From Salinicola endophyticus (GTDB taxonomy: Bacteria > Pseudomonadota > Gammaproteobacteria > Pseudomonadales > Halomonadaceae): DNA of 64,000 nucleotides. The position numbers and the translations under genes are program-made. Location of the stretch: positions 2,294,001 to 2,358,000 of the forward strand of contig NZ_CP159578.1 in assembly GCF_040536835.1 (NCBI RefSeq). Reading direction: 5' to 3'. Position 1 is the first letter of the stretch; each line of letters begins with the position of its first letter. Positions 37,999-45,732 of the stretch are shown piece after piece. The notes under the pieces are model-generated. The model was not told the origin of the DNA, made no database searches, and was given only the letters and a program-made list of their open reading frames with translations.

Positions 37999-39327
37999 CT
38001 ACGTGGTTTGGGCGCTGAGCGCACTGAACTGCTGGCTCAGATAACCGCTCATGGAATTCATCTGCGACACCAGTGAATCGAGCTGACTGAATTGCTTGCG
38101 ATAGCGGTCGATGGTGTCGGCGATCGAGCCCTGCATGCGCGAGTAGCGATCCTTCAGACTCGCCAGCGTCGAGTCGATACCATCAGTCGCCGCTTCCAGC
38201 GAGCCGCCACTGTCGAGAATCGTCCCCAGGGTGCTGTCGAAACGCCCGGCGAAACCGCTCTCGCCGTCGGCGCCCGAGAAGAACTGGCTGACACCAGCGG
38301 TATCATCGGCAAGCGCCTGGTCGAACTTGTCGCTATCGATCTTGAGTGTGCCATCGAGCTGTCGCTCGATGCCCATATTGGAGAGCAGTCGGTAGCTGCC
38401 GCCGTCATCGTTCGGCGTGCTCAGAACGCCACGCAGACGCGACTCGATCGAGCGCATGGTGGAATCGCCCAGCAGCAGACCCGCCGTATCGGTGTCCGCG
38501 TTATAACTCGTCAACGTATCGGCGGTCTTTTGCACCGCATTGTAAGCATCGACGAACGCTTTTACCGACGCGCTCATCGCCTCGGTATCCTTGGACACCG
38601 TGAGGGTCGCCGCGCTGTCGGTCGTGGCGTCTAGCTTGAGCGTCACGCCCTGGATGGCCTCTTCGACGGTATTCGTCTGGCTGACGATATCGATGCCGTT
38701 GACCTTGAGCTTGGCGTCCTGCGCCGCCACCTTGGTCTCGAAGCTGAAGTCGTCGTCGCTGGAGTAAGCGATCGCGGCGTCGGTGCCGGTCTCGCTGGAG
38801 GTCATCACCAGACGATAGCCATTGCCGTCATTGATGATGGAGGCAGTGGCCCCGGCATCCTTGGCGTTGATGGCATCGCGAATGTCACTCAGCGAGTCAC
38901 CGCTGGCGTAGTCGACATCGATCTGGTCGCCACCACCGACGGTAAAGCTCAAGGTACCGCTGATACCCAGATCATCGGACTTGCTGGCGAACCCCTTGGA
39001 GGCAGAAGACTGCGCCTGGGCCAGCTGCGACACCTCGATCTGATAACGACCTGCCTCGGCGCCCTTGCCCGTGGATACACTCATCGCGTCGCCGGTAATC
39101 TCGCTACCGACAGCCGTGAAGGTCGACGGATCGCCGAGCTTGCCGATGGCATCGCGCAGCGCATTCAGCGAGCTCTCCAGCTTGCCGAAGGCCGACAATT
39201 TGGTCTTGTAGCTGCTCTGCTGCGCAGCGATCGGTTCGAGCCGCTTGCTCTCGGCTTTCTCGAGATCACTCAGCAGCCCGTTCAGATCCAGGCCGGAGCC
39301 GATACCCAAGGACGCTATGCTAGCCAT
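37999..39327 (-). CDS. fliD: Flagellar filament capping protein FliD
   Basis: A 442-residue cap protein that sits on the filament tip and folds incoming flagellin. The N-terminus ASIASLGIGSGLDLNGLLSDLEKAE and the C-terminal LKDRYSRMQGSIADTIDRYRKQFSQLDSLVSQMNSMSGYLSQQFSAL are diagnostic of FliD, with a variable middle. The ATG at 39327 gives the family start, and the codons before it cover the promoter. It leads fliD-fliS-fliT-fliK-fhlB. Confidence 0.96.
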   Translation of the reverse strand: MASIASLGIGSGLDLNGLLSDLEKAESKRLEPIAAQQSSYKTKLSAFGKLESSLNALRDAIGKLGDPSTFTAVGSEITGDAMSVSTGKGAEAGRYQIEVSQLAQAQSSASKGFASKSDDLGISGTLSFTVGGGDQIDVDYASGDSLSDIRDAINAKDAGATASIINDGNGYRLVMTSSETGTDAAIAYSSDDDFSFETKVAAQDAKLKVNGIDIVSQTNTVEEAIQGVTLKLDATTDSAATLTVSKDTEAMSASVKAFVDAYNAVQKTADTLTSYNADTDTAGLLLGDSTMRSIESRLRGVLSTPNDDGGSYRLLSNMGIERQLDGTLKIDSDKFDQALADDTAGVSQFFSGADGESGFAGRFDSTLGTILDSGGSLEAATDGIDSTLASLKDRYSRMQGSIADTIDRYRKQFSQLDSLVSQMNSMSGYLSQQFSALSAQTT

Positions 39328-39415
39328 GATGTCTCTCTCGTTCTGGATGCCATTTCTACCACGCCGGGCCCGCGCGCAGCGGCTGAATAGGCGTGATTCG
39401 GGTCGTCTTATCACA

Positions 39416-39443
39416 TGATCGGCCGACGACGCACAAAACTTTA
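39416..39443 (-). promoter_or_regulatory. Sigma-28 promoter of fliD operon
   Basis: Minus strand: TAAAGTTT (39443-39436), the full extended -35 consensus, then GCCGATCA (39423-39416), 16 nt after TAAA. It is about 90 bp before the fliD ATG. Confidence 0.75.
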
Positions 39444-39576
39444 GCATTTACCGTAGCATCTTTATGTCGCCAAGACGCCAAGGCGAGGACGCCCTTTGCG
39501 AGCACGCGCGGGTGGCCAGACGACGGCCGAATAGGCGATCATAGGCGGCTGACGATTCGTCATTACTGGAGAAGAC

Positions 39577-40077
39577 ATGGACGCGAACTCCCTGTACGCC
39601 GACTACCGCCTGTGGCAGCGCTTCCAGCGCCAGGATCAGCTGTCGCGCGAGCACCAGGCAGCCGTGCGCAAGCTGGCAGAGACCGGGGCCATGGCGTCTC
39701 GTGTCACCGAGGCCTACCGCAGCATGGCGGACCGCGGCGCCAAGGAGGGCGCGAGCTATCGCACCTTGTTCCAGCGCCAGCGTGATAGTGGCGACAACCT
39801 GGCCTGCGAGGGCTGGCTTTTCGTGCGCCGAGTACTTACCGAAGGTGGCACCACGCGTATCCGCGCCACCCTGTTCGAGGGTTTCACGCTCGAGCAAGGG
39901 ACACTGACGCCCACTCCAGAGACGGGGGTCAAGATCACGCTGGACATCTATGACGAACTACTGATGCAAAACAGCCTCAAGCTCGGCTGTCGCACCGATC
40001 GCCACGACGACGCGCGCGACACGCGCTTCATCACCTTTCTGGATAGCGTGCGGGGTGATCTACAGCAGCGCGGCTGA
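39577..40077 (+). CDS. Uncharacterised protein divergent from fliD
   Basis: A 166-residue soluble protein with no signal peptide or membrane segment. I do not recognise the family. The N-terminal 70 residues look helical and basic/acidic (YRLWQRFQRQDQLSREHQAAVRKL), the middle suggests strands (LACEGWLFVRRVL, TRIRATLFEGFTLEQ), and VKITLDIYDELLMQ is followed by a polar end. The ATG has a GGAG upstream. It shares a 249-bp divergent intergenic region with fliD, but no sigma-28 site faces it. Codon use looks like its neighbours. The coding call is good, the function unknown. Confidence 0.8.
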   Translation: MDANSLYADYRLWQRFQRQDQLSREHQAAVRKLAETGAMASRVTEAYRSMADRGAKEGASYRTLFQRQRDSGDNLACEGWLFVRRVLTEGGTTRIRATLFEGFTLEQGTLTPTPETGVKITLDIYDELLMQNSLKLGCRTDRHDDARDTRFITFLDSVRGDLQQRG

Positions 40078-40217
40078 GGCCTCGCCGCTCTCTTATTCTC
40101 ATTTGCCGACCTGCCGCCGCATCGGCAATGTCACCGCGGCGGGCCGGTAGCGTTCGATCCAAGCGACTTCCTTGACTTAGACACGTCTCGATTCAGACAC
40201 TTGCCGGGAGATTCTCG

Positions 40218-40841
40218 ATGGACAAGACCCCCCACCCCTCCAAGGTCCACTTCACTGCACTGCCGCTGGCTAGCCTCGATGGTGTCAGTGGTATCGTCCA
40301 GCCCGAAGCGCCGACGCACAGCGTCACGCTGGAGAGCCCGGCGGTACTCCTGGTCACCGACTTCAGCGTCAGCCGACCGCACACGCTGCCGACCTCCAGC
40401 TCGGTCGATCAGGCGCTGGAAACCATGAAGCAGGCCGGTGTCCGGCTGCTGATGCTGATCAACCCCGAAGGCCGCTTCACCGGCGTGGTCAATGCGCGTG
40501 AACTGATCGGCGGCCGGCGCGTCACGCTGGCCATGCAGCAGCATCAGATCGGCCGCGACGAAGTGACGGCGGAGATGATCCAGACACCGCGCAGCGAGCT
40601 GCACGCGCTCTCCTACAGCCGGGTCTCTCATGCCAGTGTCGGCGACCTGGTCGAGACGCTGAAGTCCTCCGGCGATCAGCACGTACTGGTCACCGAACCG
40701 GACAGCCAGGGCGGCGAGCGCATTCGCGGCATGATCTCCGCTTCCGATATCAGCCGTGCCTTGAGTGTCGATCTCAACCATCCGCCGGAAGCGCGCACCT
40801 TCGCCTCGATCTGCAAGGTGATCCGTGGTTACGACCTCTGA
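40218..40841 (+). CDS. CBS-domain protein
   Basis: A 207-residue soluble protein with a pair of CBS motifs. The first spans about residues 63-110 (LPTSSSVDQALETMKQAGVRLLMLINPEGRFTGVVNARELIG) and the second about 137-185 (ASVGDLVETLKSSGDQHVLVTEP ... RGMISASDISRAL). CBS pairs bind adenosine nucleotides and regulate partner domains, but no partner domain is fused here. GGGAG lies before the ATG. The asparaginase start is inside its 3' end, so it may sense nucleotide state for the same operon; that is inference. Confidence 0.85.
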   Translation: MDKTPHPSKVHFTALPLASLDGVSGIVQPEAPTHSVTLESPAVLLVTDFSVSRPHTLPTSSSVDQALETMKQAGVRLLMLINPEGRFTGVVNARELIGGRRVTLAMQQHQIGRDEVTAEMIQTPRSELHALSYSRVSHASVGDLVETLKSSGDQHVLVTEPDSQGGERIRGMISASDISRALSVDLNHPPEARTFASICKVIRGYDL

Positions 40842-41898
40842 GACGACACCGCTGCCGCTACTCGTCATCTACGCTGGCGGCACCATCGGCATGCAGGCAT
40901 CGAGTCGCGGGCTGATTCCCGCCGGCGACATGGCTGCACGCCTGGAGGCGGCACTGGCGACACTACCGCCGCTGCGGCGGCGTGCGCTGCCGGCCTACGC
41001 GCTATGGGAATCGCCCGAGCCGATCGACTCCAGCAGCGCGACCTTCGCCGACTGGTCGGCGCTCGCCGCGCTGATCGCGGCGCAGTACGACGACTATGCC
41101 GGCTTTGTCATCCTCCACGGCACCGACACCCTCGCCTGGTGCGCCTCGGCGCTGGCTTTTCAGTTGCAGGGGCTGACCAAACCGGTGGTGGTGACCGGTT
41201 CGCAGCGTCCGCTGGGCCAGACCGGCAGCGACGCGCTGGACAACCTGGAAGCGGCACTGGCTTTCGCCGCCACGCCCGGCTGGCGTGAAGTCGGCCTGTG
41301 CTTTCATGGCCGGCTACTGCGCGGCTGCCGTGCACGCAAGTGGTATACCCGTGATGACACCGGCTTCGAAAGTCCCAACTGGCCGCCGCTCGGTGAACTG
41401 GTGGATGGCGTGGCCGCGCTCTATCCCGCACGCGCCTGGCGCAGCGAGGGCGCACCGCGATTCGAGCTGCCGACGCGGGACCCAGCGTCCCAGGTGGTCC
41501 GCGTGACGCTGTGGCCGGGCATCGATGCCACGCTGGTCGAACGCTGGCTCGAAGCACCGCAGGTTGCCGGTGCGGTGCTGGAGTGCTGGGGCAGCGGCAA
41601 CCTGCCCGATGACCCGGCACTGATCGGCGTGCTCGCGCGCGCCGTCGCCGAGGGCAAGCCGCTGGTCGCACTCAGCCAGTGCCCAATCGGCGACGCCGCT
41701 CCCGGTACCTACGCCAGCGGCCAGATTCTCAACGACATCGGCGTCATGTCGGGTGATGACATGACCGTCGAGGCCGCTTGCAGCAAACTGACGCACCTGC
41801 TCGCCCAGAACCTGCCCCATGAGGAGCTCCGACGGCGCTTCCTCACCCCGCTGGCCGGCGAGCGCGGGGCGTTCACGCCACAGGTTGACTGCGCATGA
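40825..41898 (+). CDS. ansA: Type I (cytoplasmic) L-asparaginase
   Basis: A 357-residue asparaginase without a signal peptide. The first catalytic Thr is in [10 protein letters not shown] near residue 19 and the second in [11 protein letters not shown] near 100, with the conserved Ser/Asp of [21 protein letters not shown] following. It hydrolyses asparagine to aspartate and ammonia. The start is GTG at 40825, with AAGGTG five bases upstream, inside the 3' end of the CBS gene. The stop overlaps the queC ATG, tying it to preQ0 synthesis genes. Confidence 0.9.
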   Translation: MVTTSETTPLPLLVIYAGGTIGMQASSRGLIPAGDMAARLEAALATLPPLRRRALPAYALWESPEPIDSSSATFADWSALAALIAAQYDDYAGFVILHGTDTLAWCASALAFQLQGLTKPVVVTGSQRPLGQTGSDALDNLEAALAFAATPGWREVGLCFHGRLLRGCRARKWYTRDDTGFESPNWPPLGELVDGVAALYPARAWRSEGAPRFELPTRDPASQVVRVTLWPGIDATLVERWLEAPQVAGAVLECWGSGNLPDDPALIGVLARAVAEGKPLVALSQCPIGDAAPGTYASGQILNDIGVMSGDDMTVEAACSKLTHLLAQNLPHEELRRRFLTPLAGERGAFTPQVDCA

Positions 41899-42584
41899 CT
41901 TCCCCCTCGACACCCGCCTCGGCCGAACCCGCCGTGGTGATCTACTCCGGCGGCATGGATTCGTTCACCGTGCTGCACCGCGCGCTGCGCGAAGGCTACG
42001 CGGTCCACGCGCTCTCGTTCGACTATGGCCAGCGCCACGCGCGTGAGCTGGAAGTCGCCCGCCATGTCTGCCAATCGCTCGGCGTGCCCCACCGCGTGGT
42101 CGACATTCGCGCCATCCATCAGCTGATCGGCAACTCGGCGCTGACCGACGCCAGTCGTGAGCTGCCCAAGGGCGATTACGGCGAGGAGAACCTCACCGCC
42201 ACAGTGGTGCCCAACCGCAACATGATCCTGCTCTCGCTGGCGATCGGGCACGCCGTCAACATCGGTGCTAGCAAGTGCTTCTACGGTGCCCATGGTGGAG
42301 ACCACGTGCTCTATCCGGACTGCCGTCCGGCATTCGTCGAGCGCATGAATGATGTCGCGGCCATTGCCAACTTCGAGGCGGTCGAGATCGTGGCCCCCTA
42401 CCTGCACGCCGACAAGACGCGCATCCTCGCCGACGGGCTCGCCATGGGACTGGACTACGCCGCCACCTGGACCTGCTATCTGGGTCAGGCCCAGGCCTGC
42501 GGCGAGTGCGGTAGCTGCCGCGAGCGTCTGGGCGCGTTCGAAAGCCTCGGGGTAACGGATCCGTTGCCCTACGCCACCTCCTGA
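41895..42584 (+). CDS. queC: 7-cyano-7-deazaguanine (preQ0) synthase QueC
   Basis: A 229-residue ATP-dependent enzyme that converts 7-carboxy-7-deazaguanine to preQ0 using ammonia, a step of queuosine tRNA modification. The PP-loop is [15 protein letters not shown] (about 14-28), the substrate region has [14 protein letters not shown], and the C-terminal zinc site is [15 protein letters not shown]. The ATG overlaps the ansA stop as ATGA. queE and queD follow directly. Confidence 0.97.
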   Translation: MTSPSTPASAEPAVVIYSGGMDSFTVLHRALREGYAVHALSFDYGQRHARELEVARHVCQSLGVPHRVVDIRAIHQLIGNSALTDASRELPKGDYGEENLTATVVPNRNMILLSLAIGHAVNIGASKCFYGAHGGDHVLYPDCRPAFVERMNDVAAIANFEAVEIVAPYLHADKTRILADGLAMGLDYAATWTCYLGQAQACGECGSCRERLGAFESLGVTDPLPYATS

Positions 42585-42611
42585 CCAACGCCAGATCGAG
42601 ACATCCGCTTC

Positions 42612-43292
42612 ATGTATAGCGTCAAGGAAGCCTTCTACACGCTTCAGGGCGAAGGTGCCCAGTCGGGACGCGCCAGCGTTTTCTGCCGTTTCACCGGCTG
42701 CAACCTGTGGTCCGGGCGCGAAGTCGATCGCGCCCGGGCGCAGTGCACGTTCTGCGACACCGATTTCATCGGCACCGATGGCCAGAATGGCGGCCGGTTC
42801 GCCGACGCCGAGGCTCTGGCCACGCATCTCGAGGCACTCTGGCAGCGCCCTTCGGATAGCGCTTCAGGCAACCCTTCGGATAGCACCGGGGGGCGCCGCT
42901 ACGTCGTTTTCACCGGCGGCGAGCCGCTGCTACAGCTCGACCCGACGCTGCTCGAGGCGATGCACGAACGCGGCTTCGAGGTCGCCGTGGAGACCAACGG
43001 TACCCTACCGGTACCGCCTGGCGTCGACTGGATCTGTGTCAGCCCCAAGGGCGACAATAAACTCGTCCAGACCCGCGGCGACGAGCTCAAGCTGGTCCAC
43101 CCCCAGCCGGGCGTCGACCCGCGACATTTCACCGGGCTCGACTTCACTCACTTCTTCCTGCAGCCGATCGACCCTGCTCCTGGGCGCATCGCCACCGACC
43201 GCGCCCCCATGGCCAGCGTGGTCGACTACTGCCTGCGCCACCCCCAGTGGCGCCTGTCGCTGCAGACGCACAAAATCGCTGGAATCGATTGA
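42612..43292 (+). CDS. queE: 7-carboxy-7-deazaguanine synthase QueE (radical SAM)
   Basis: A 226-residue radical SAM enzyme making the deazaguanine ring from 6-carboxytetrahydropterin. The cluster motif is the QueE variant C-x14-C-x2-C (Cys30, Cys45, Cys48), after the FYTLQGEGAQSGR start. VVFTGGEPLLQLD near residue 97 and VAVETNGTLPVP near 125 are the SAM and substrate loops. Residues about 79-92 contain a duplicated PSDS unit coded by a 13-nt direct repeat. The stop TGA shares bases with the queD ATG (TGATG). Confidence 0.95.
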   Translation: MYSVKEAFYTLQGEGAQSGRASVFCRFTGCNLWSGREVDRARAQCTFCDTDFIGTDGQNGGRFADAEALATHLEALWQRPSDSASGNPSDSTGGRRYVVFTGGEPLLQLDPTLLEAMHERGFEVAVETNGTLPVPPGVDWICVSPKGDNKLVQTRGDELKLVHPQPGVDPRHFTGLDFTHFFLQPIDPAPGRIATDRAPMASVVDYCLRHPQWRLSLQTHKIAGID

Positions 43293-44143
43293 TGACCCTG
43301 TTCGTGAACAACCTGACCAATATCGACGCCTCGATCTGGTCACCGCAGCTCGGCCTGATGGGGGCGAGCTGGCACGTCGACGTCGAGCTCGATGGTGAGC
43401 TCGGCGAAGACGGTATGCTGTTCGACTTCGGCGAGGTCAAGCCGTGGATCAAATCGCGCCTGGACGCTGGCCTCGACCACACTTTGCTGGTGCCCGTCCA
43501 GGCCACCGGGGTCAAGGTCGAGGAGTGCCTGGAAGGGCTTCATCTGAGTGCCGAGCTGCCCTACTCGTTCGAGGTGCGCGCACCGCGTCAGGCCTTCACC
43601 CTGCTGCCCTGGGGCGAGATCAACGCCGAGCGACTCGGCGCCTATCTCAGCCAGGAGTTGAGCAAGCGCCCACCGCCGCGGGTGGAGGCGATCCGCGTAC
43701 GCCTGCGCGAGGAGCTTGCCGACGGCGCCATCTACACCTACAGCCATGGTCTCAAGCACCACGCCGGCAACTGCCAGCGCATCGCCCATGGCCACCGCTC
43801 GCATCTGCGCATCTGGCGTGACGGCCAGCGCGATCCGGAGCTCGAGGCCCACTGGTCGCGACAGCTCGACCACAGCTATCTGGTCGACGAAGAGGACGCG
43901 GTCAATCCACGCGAGAGCGGACCGCTCAAGGTGCGCTATCGCAGCGCCCAGGGTCAGTTCCAGCTGCGTCTGCCGCGGGAGCGCTGTCATATCCTGCCCG
44001 CGCCCACGACGGTGGAGCATATCGCCGACTGGCTCGCCCGGCAGATCGCTCAGGCCAGCGGCGCGCATATCCGCGTGCAGGCGTTCGAAGGCATCGACAA
44101 GGGCGCCCTGGCCCAGCACCGCGGCGAGCCGAGCCCCGCATGA
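43292..44143 (+). CDS. queD: 6-carboxytetrahydropterin synthase QueD, two-module form
   Basis: At 283 residues it is more than twice the length of ordinary QueD. Two PTPS-like modules are visible. Module 1 (about 1-125) keeps the fold signature (GASWHVDVELDG, LFDFGEVKPWI, LDHTLLVP) but has lost the His-x-His metal motif. Module 2 (about 135-280) has HHAGNCQRIAHGHRSHLRIW with a catalytic Cys and HGH zinc ligands, LDHSYLVDEED and VQAFEGIDKGA. So only module 2 looks catalytic. It makes 6-carboxytetrahydropterin from dihydroneopterin triphosphate for QueE. Its stop overlaps the next gene as ATGA. Confidence 0.88.
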   Translation: MTLFVNNLTNIDASIWSPQLGLMGASWHVDVELDGELGEDGMLFDFGEVKPWIKSRLDAGLDHTLLVPVQATGVKVEECLEGLHLSAELPYSFEVRAPRQAFTLLPWGEINAERLGAYLSQELSKRPPPRVEAIRVRLREELADGAIYTYSHGLKHHAGNCQRIAHGHRSHLRIWRDGQRDPELEAHWSRQLDHSYLVDEEDAVNPRESGPLKVRYRSAQGQFQLRLPRERCHILPAPTTVEHIADWLARQIAQASGAHIRVQAFEGIDKGALAQHRGEPSPA

Positions 44144-44394
44144 GCACCTGTCGTCCCGGCTGCGGGGCCTGCTGCATCGCCCCGTCGATCACCTCCCCCA
44201 TCCCCGGCATGCCCCAGGGCAAGCCCGCGGGGGTGCGCTGCGTCCAGCTCGATGACGACAACCTCTGCCGCCTGTTCGGCGACCCCCGTCGCCCTGCGGT
44301 CTGCGCCCGCTTCGACTTCGACATCGAGCTGTGCGGCGACGACCGCGGTCAGGCGCTGCAGCTGATCACACGGTGGGAGCACGCCACGCAGTAG
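44140..44394 (+). CDS. YkgJ-family cysteine cluster protein
   Basis: An 84-residue protein with six cysteines in the pattern of the YkgJ (zinc/iron-chelating) family: C-x3-C-x2-CC near the N-terminus (STCRPGCGACCIAPS), GVRCVQLDDDNLCRLFG, and RPAVCARF with a final Cys near 65. Metal binding is expected; the function of the family is not established. It is coupled to queD by an ATGA overlap and ends the operon. Confidence 0.87.
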   Translation: MSTCRPGCGACCIAPSITSPIPGMPQGKPAGVRCVQLDDDNLCRLFGDPRRPAVCARFDFDIELCGDDRGQALQLITRWEHATQ

Positions 44395-44512
44395 CCAAGT
44401 GCGGCAGATAGCGCGGCGCGCCGGATGTCGGAGACCTGCGCAGTGCCGGCAATCCGCACGACGCCAGCATTCGTAATACGTATCCGCACCTCGTGAGAGA
44501 CCTTTGCAATGC

Positions 44513-44548
44513 AAAAGGCCTCGGCCGCAGATAGCAGCCGAGGCCTTT
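44513..44548. terminator. Bidirectional terminator between ykgJ-type gene and oxidoreductase
   Basis: Arms aaaggcctcgg (44514-44524) and ccgaggccttt (44538-44548) form an 11-bp stem with a 13-nt loop that itself closes partly. A/T bases flank both sides, suiting two converging transcripts. Confidence 0.75.
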
Positions 44549-44585
44549 CGTGCCATCGGGACAACCTTAAGATAACGGTATAACT

Positions 44586-45608
44586 TCAGACGTCAGCGGC
44601 ACTGGCGTCGAGTTTCACCAACATCTTGCCCTCATTGTCACCGGAGAAGAGCTTCAGGAACGCTTCCGGCGTTCGCTCGAGCCCCTCGATCACGGTCTCG
44701 CGATAGCGCATCTTGCCGGCGGCAACCTGCGGCGCCACCTCGGCCAGGAACGTCGGGTAGTGGGCCCAATGCTCGGCGACGATGAACCCCTCCATGCGCG
44801 CCTTGCGAAACAGCAGCCGGTTGAGATTGCGCGGCCCGTCGCCCGCCTGGGCGTCGTTGTAGCGGTCGATCAGCCCGCACACCGCGATGCGCGCGTGGTC
44901 ACGCAGGTTGGCCAGCGCCGCGTCCAGCAGCGGCCCGCCGACGTTCTCGTAATAGACATCGATCCCCTCCGGCGCCGCCTCGGCCAGTGCCTGGGTCAGC
45001 GCCTCGACATCCTTGCCGCGGTAGTTCACCGCCCGCGCGCCAAGCCCCTCGAGCCATTCGCACTTGGCATCGCTGCCGGCAACACCGACCACCTGGCACC
45101 CTGCTGCCAGCGCCAGCTGTACCGCCAGCGAGCCCACTGCGCCGGAAGCCGCGCTGACCAGCACCCGCTCTCCCGGCTGCATCTGTGCGATCCGGTTGAG
45201 CCCGGTCCAGGCGGTCATGCCGGGCATGCCGAGCACGCCGAGATAGGCCTGAGGCGGCACATCGTGCTCGGGCAGCAGCTCGACCTGATCGGCCGACAGC
45301 TGAGCCACATCGCGCCACCCCGCCATATGGCGGACGAGATCCCCCGGCGCATAGCGCGAATCCATCGACGCCACTACCTCTCCGACGGCTCCGCCATCCA
45401 TCGGCGCATCGAGGGCGTAGGGCTCGACGTAGGTGGTGACGCCACTCATGCGTCCGCGCATGTAGGGATCGACCGACAGCCACAGATTGCGCACCCGCAC
45501 CTCGCCCTCGGCCAAGGGCGCCAGCGGCTGTTCACGCAGCACGAACTGATTCTCACGCGGCAGGCCCTGGGGAATCTCGGTGAGTGCGATATAACGACTG
45601 GTAGCCAT
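44586..45608 (-). CDS. NADP-dependent MDR-superfamily oxidoreductase (CurA/leukotriene B4 reductase type)
   Basis: A 340-residue zinc-independent medium-chain reductase. The N-terminus RYIALTEIPQGLPRENQFVL and LWLSVDPYMRGRM are typical of the YncB/CurA branch; the Rossmann fold has VLVSAASGAVGSLAVQLA and a VNYRGKD segment; YYENVGGPLLDAAL and the FIVAEHW segment complete the family pattern. Members reduce alpha,beta-unsaturated ketones with NADPH. The true substrate is unknown. It is a single-gene unit. Confidence 0.9.
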   Translation of the reverse strand: MATSRYIALTEIPQGLPRENQFVLREQPLAPLAEGEVRVRNLWLSVDPYMRGRMSGVTTYVEPYALDAPMDGGAVGEVVASMDSRYAPGDLVRHMAGWRDVAQLSADQVELLPEHDVPPQAYLGVLGMPGMTAWTGLNRIAQMQPGERVLVSAASGAVGSLAVQLALAAGCQVVGVAGSDAKCEWLEGLGARAVNYRGKDVEALTQALAEAAPEGIDVYYENVGGPLLDAALANLRDHARIAVCGLIDRYNDAQAGDGPRNLNRLLFRKARMEGFIVAEHWAHYPTFLAEVAPQVAAGKMRYRETVIEGLERTPEAFLKLFSGDNEGKMLVKLDASAADV

Positions 45609-45732
45609 AAACGAAAAAGCCCTCCTGGCAAGTAGATACGTCGATCTAGCCTAGGAGGGCATACGGCTCCCGGCAAGCAACAAGCCTGCCGATGAGCCTT
45701 GGGGGAGGAAATTTCGTCGGCGTGGAGAAAGC

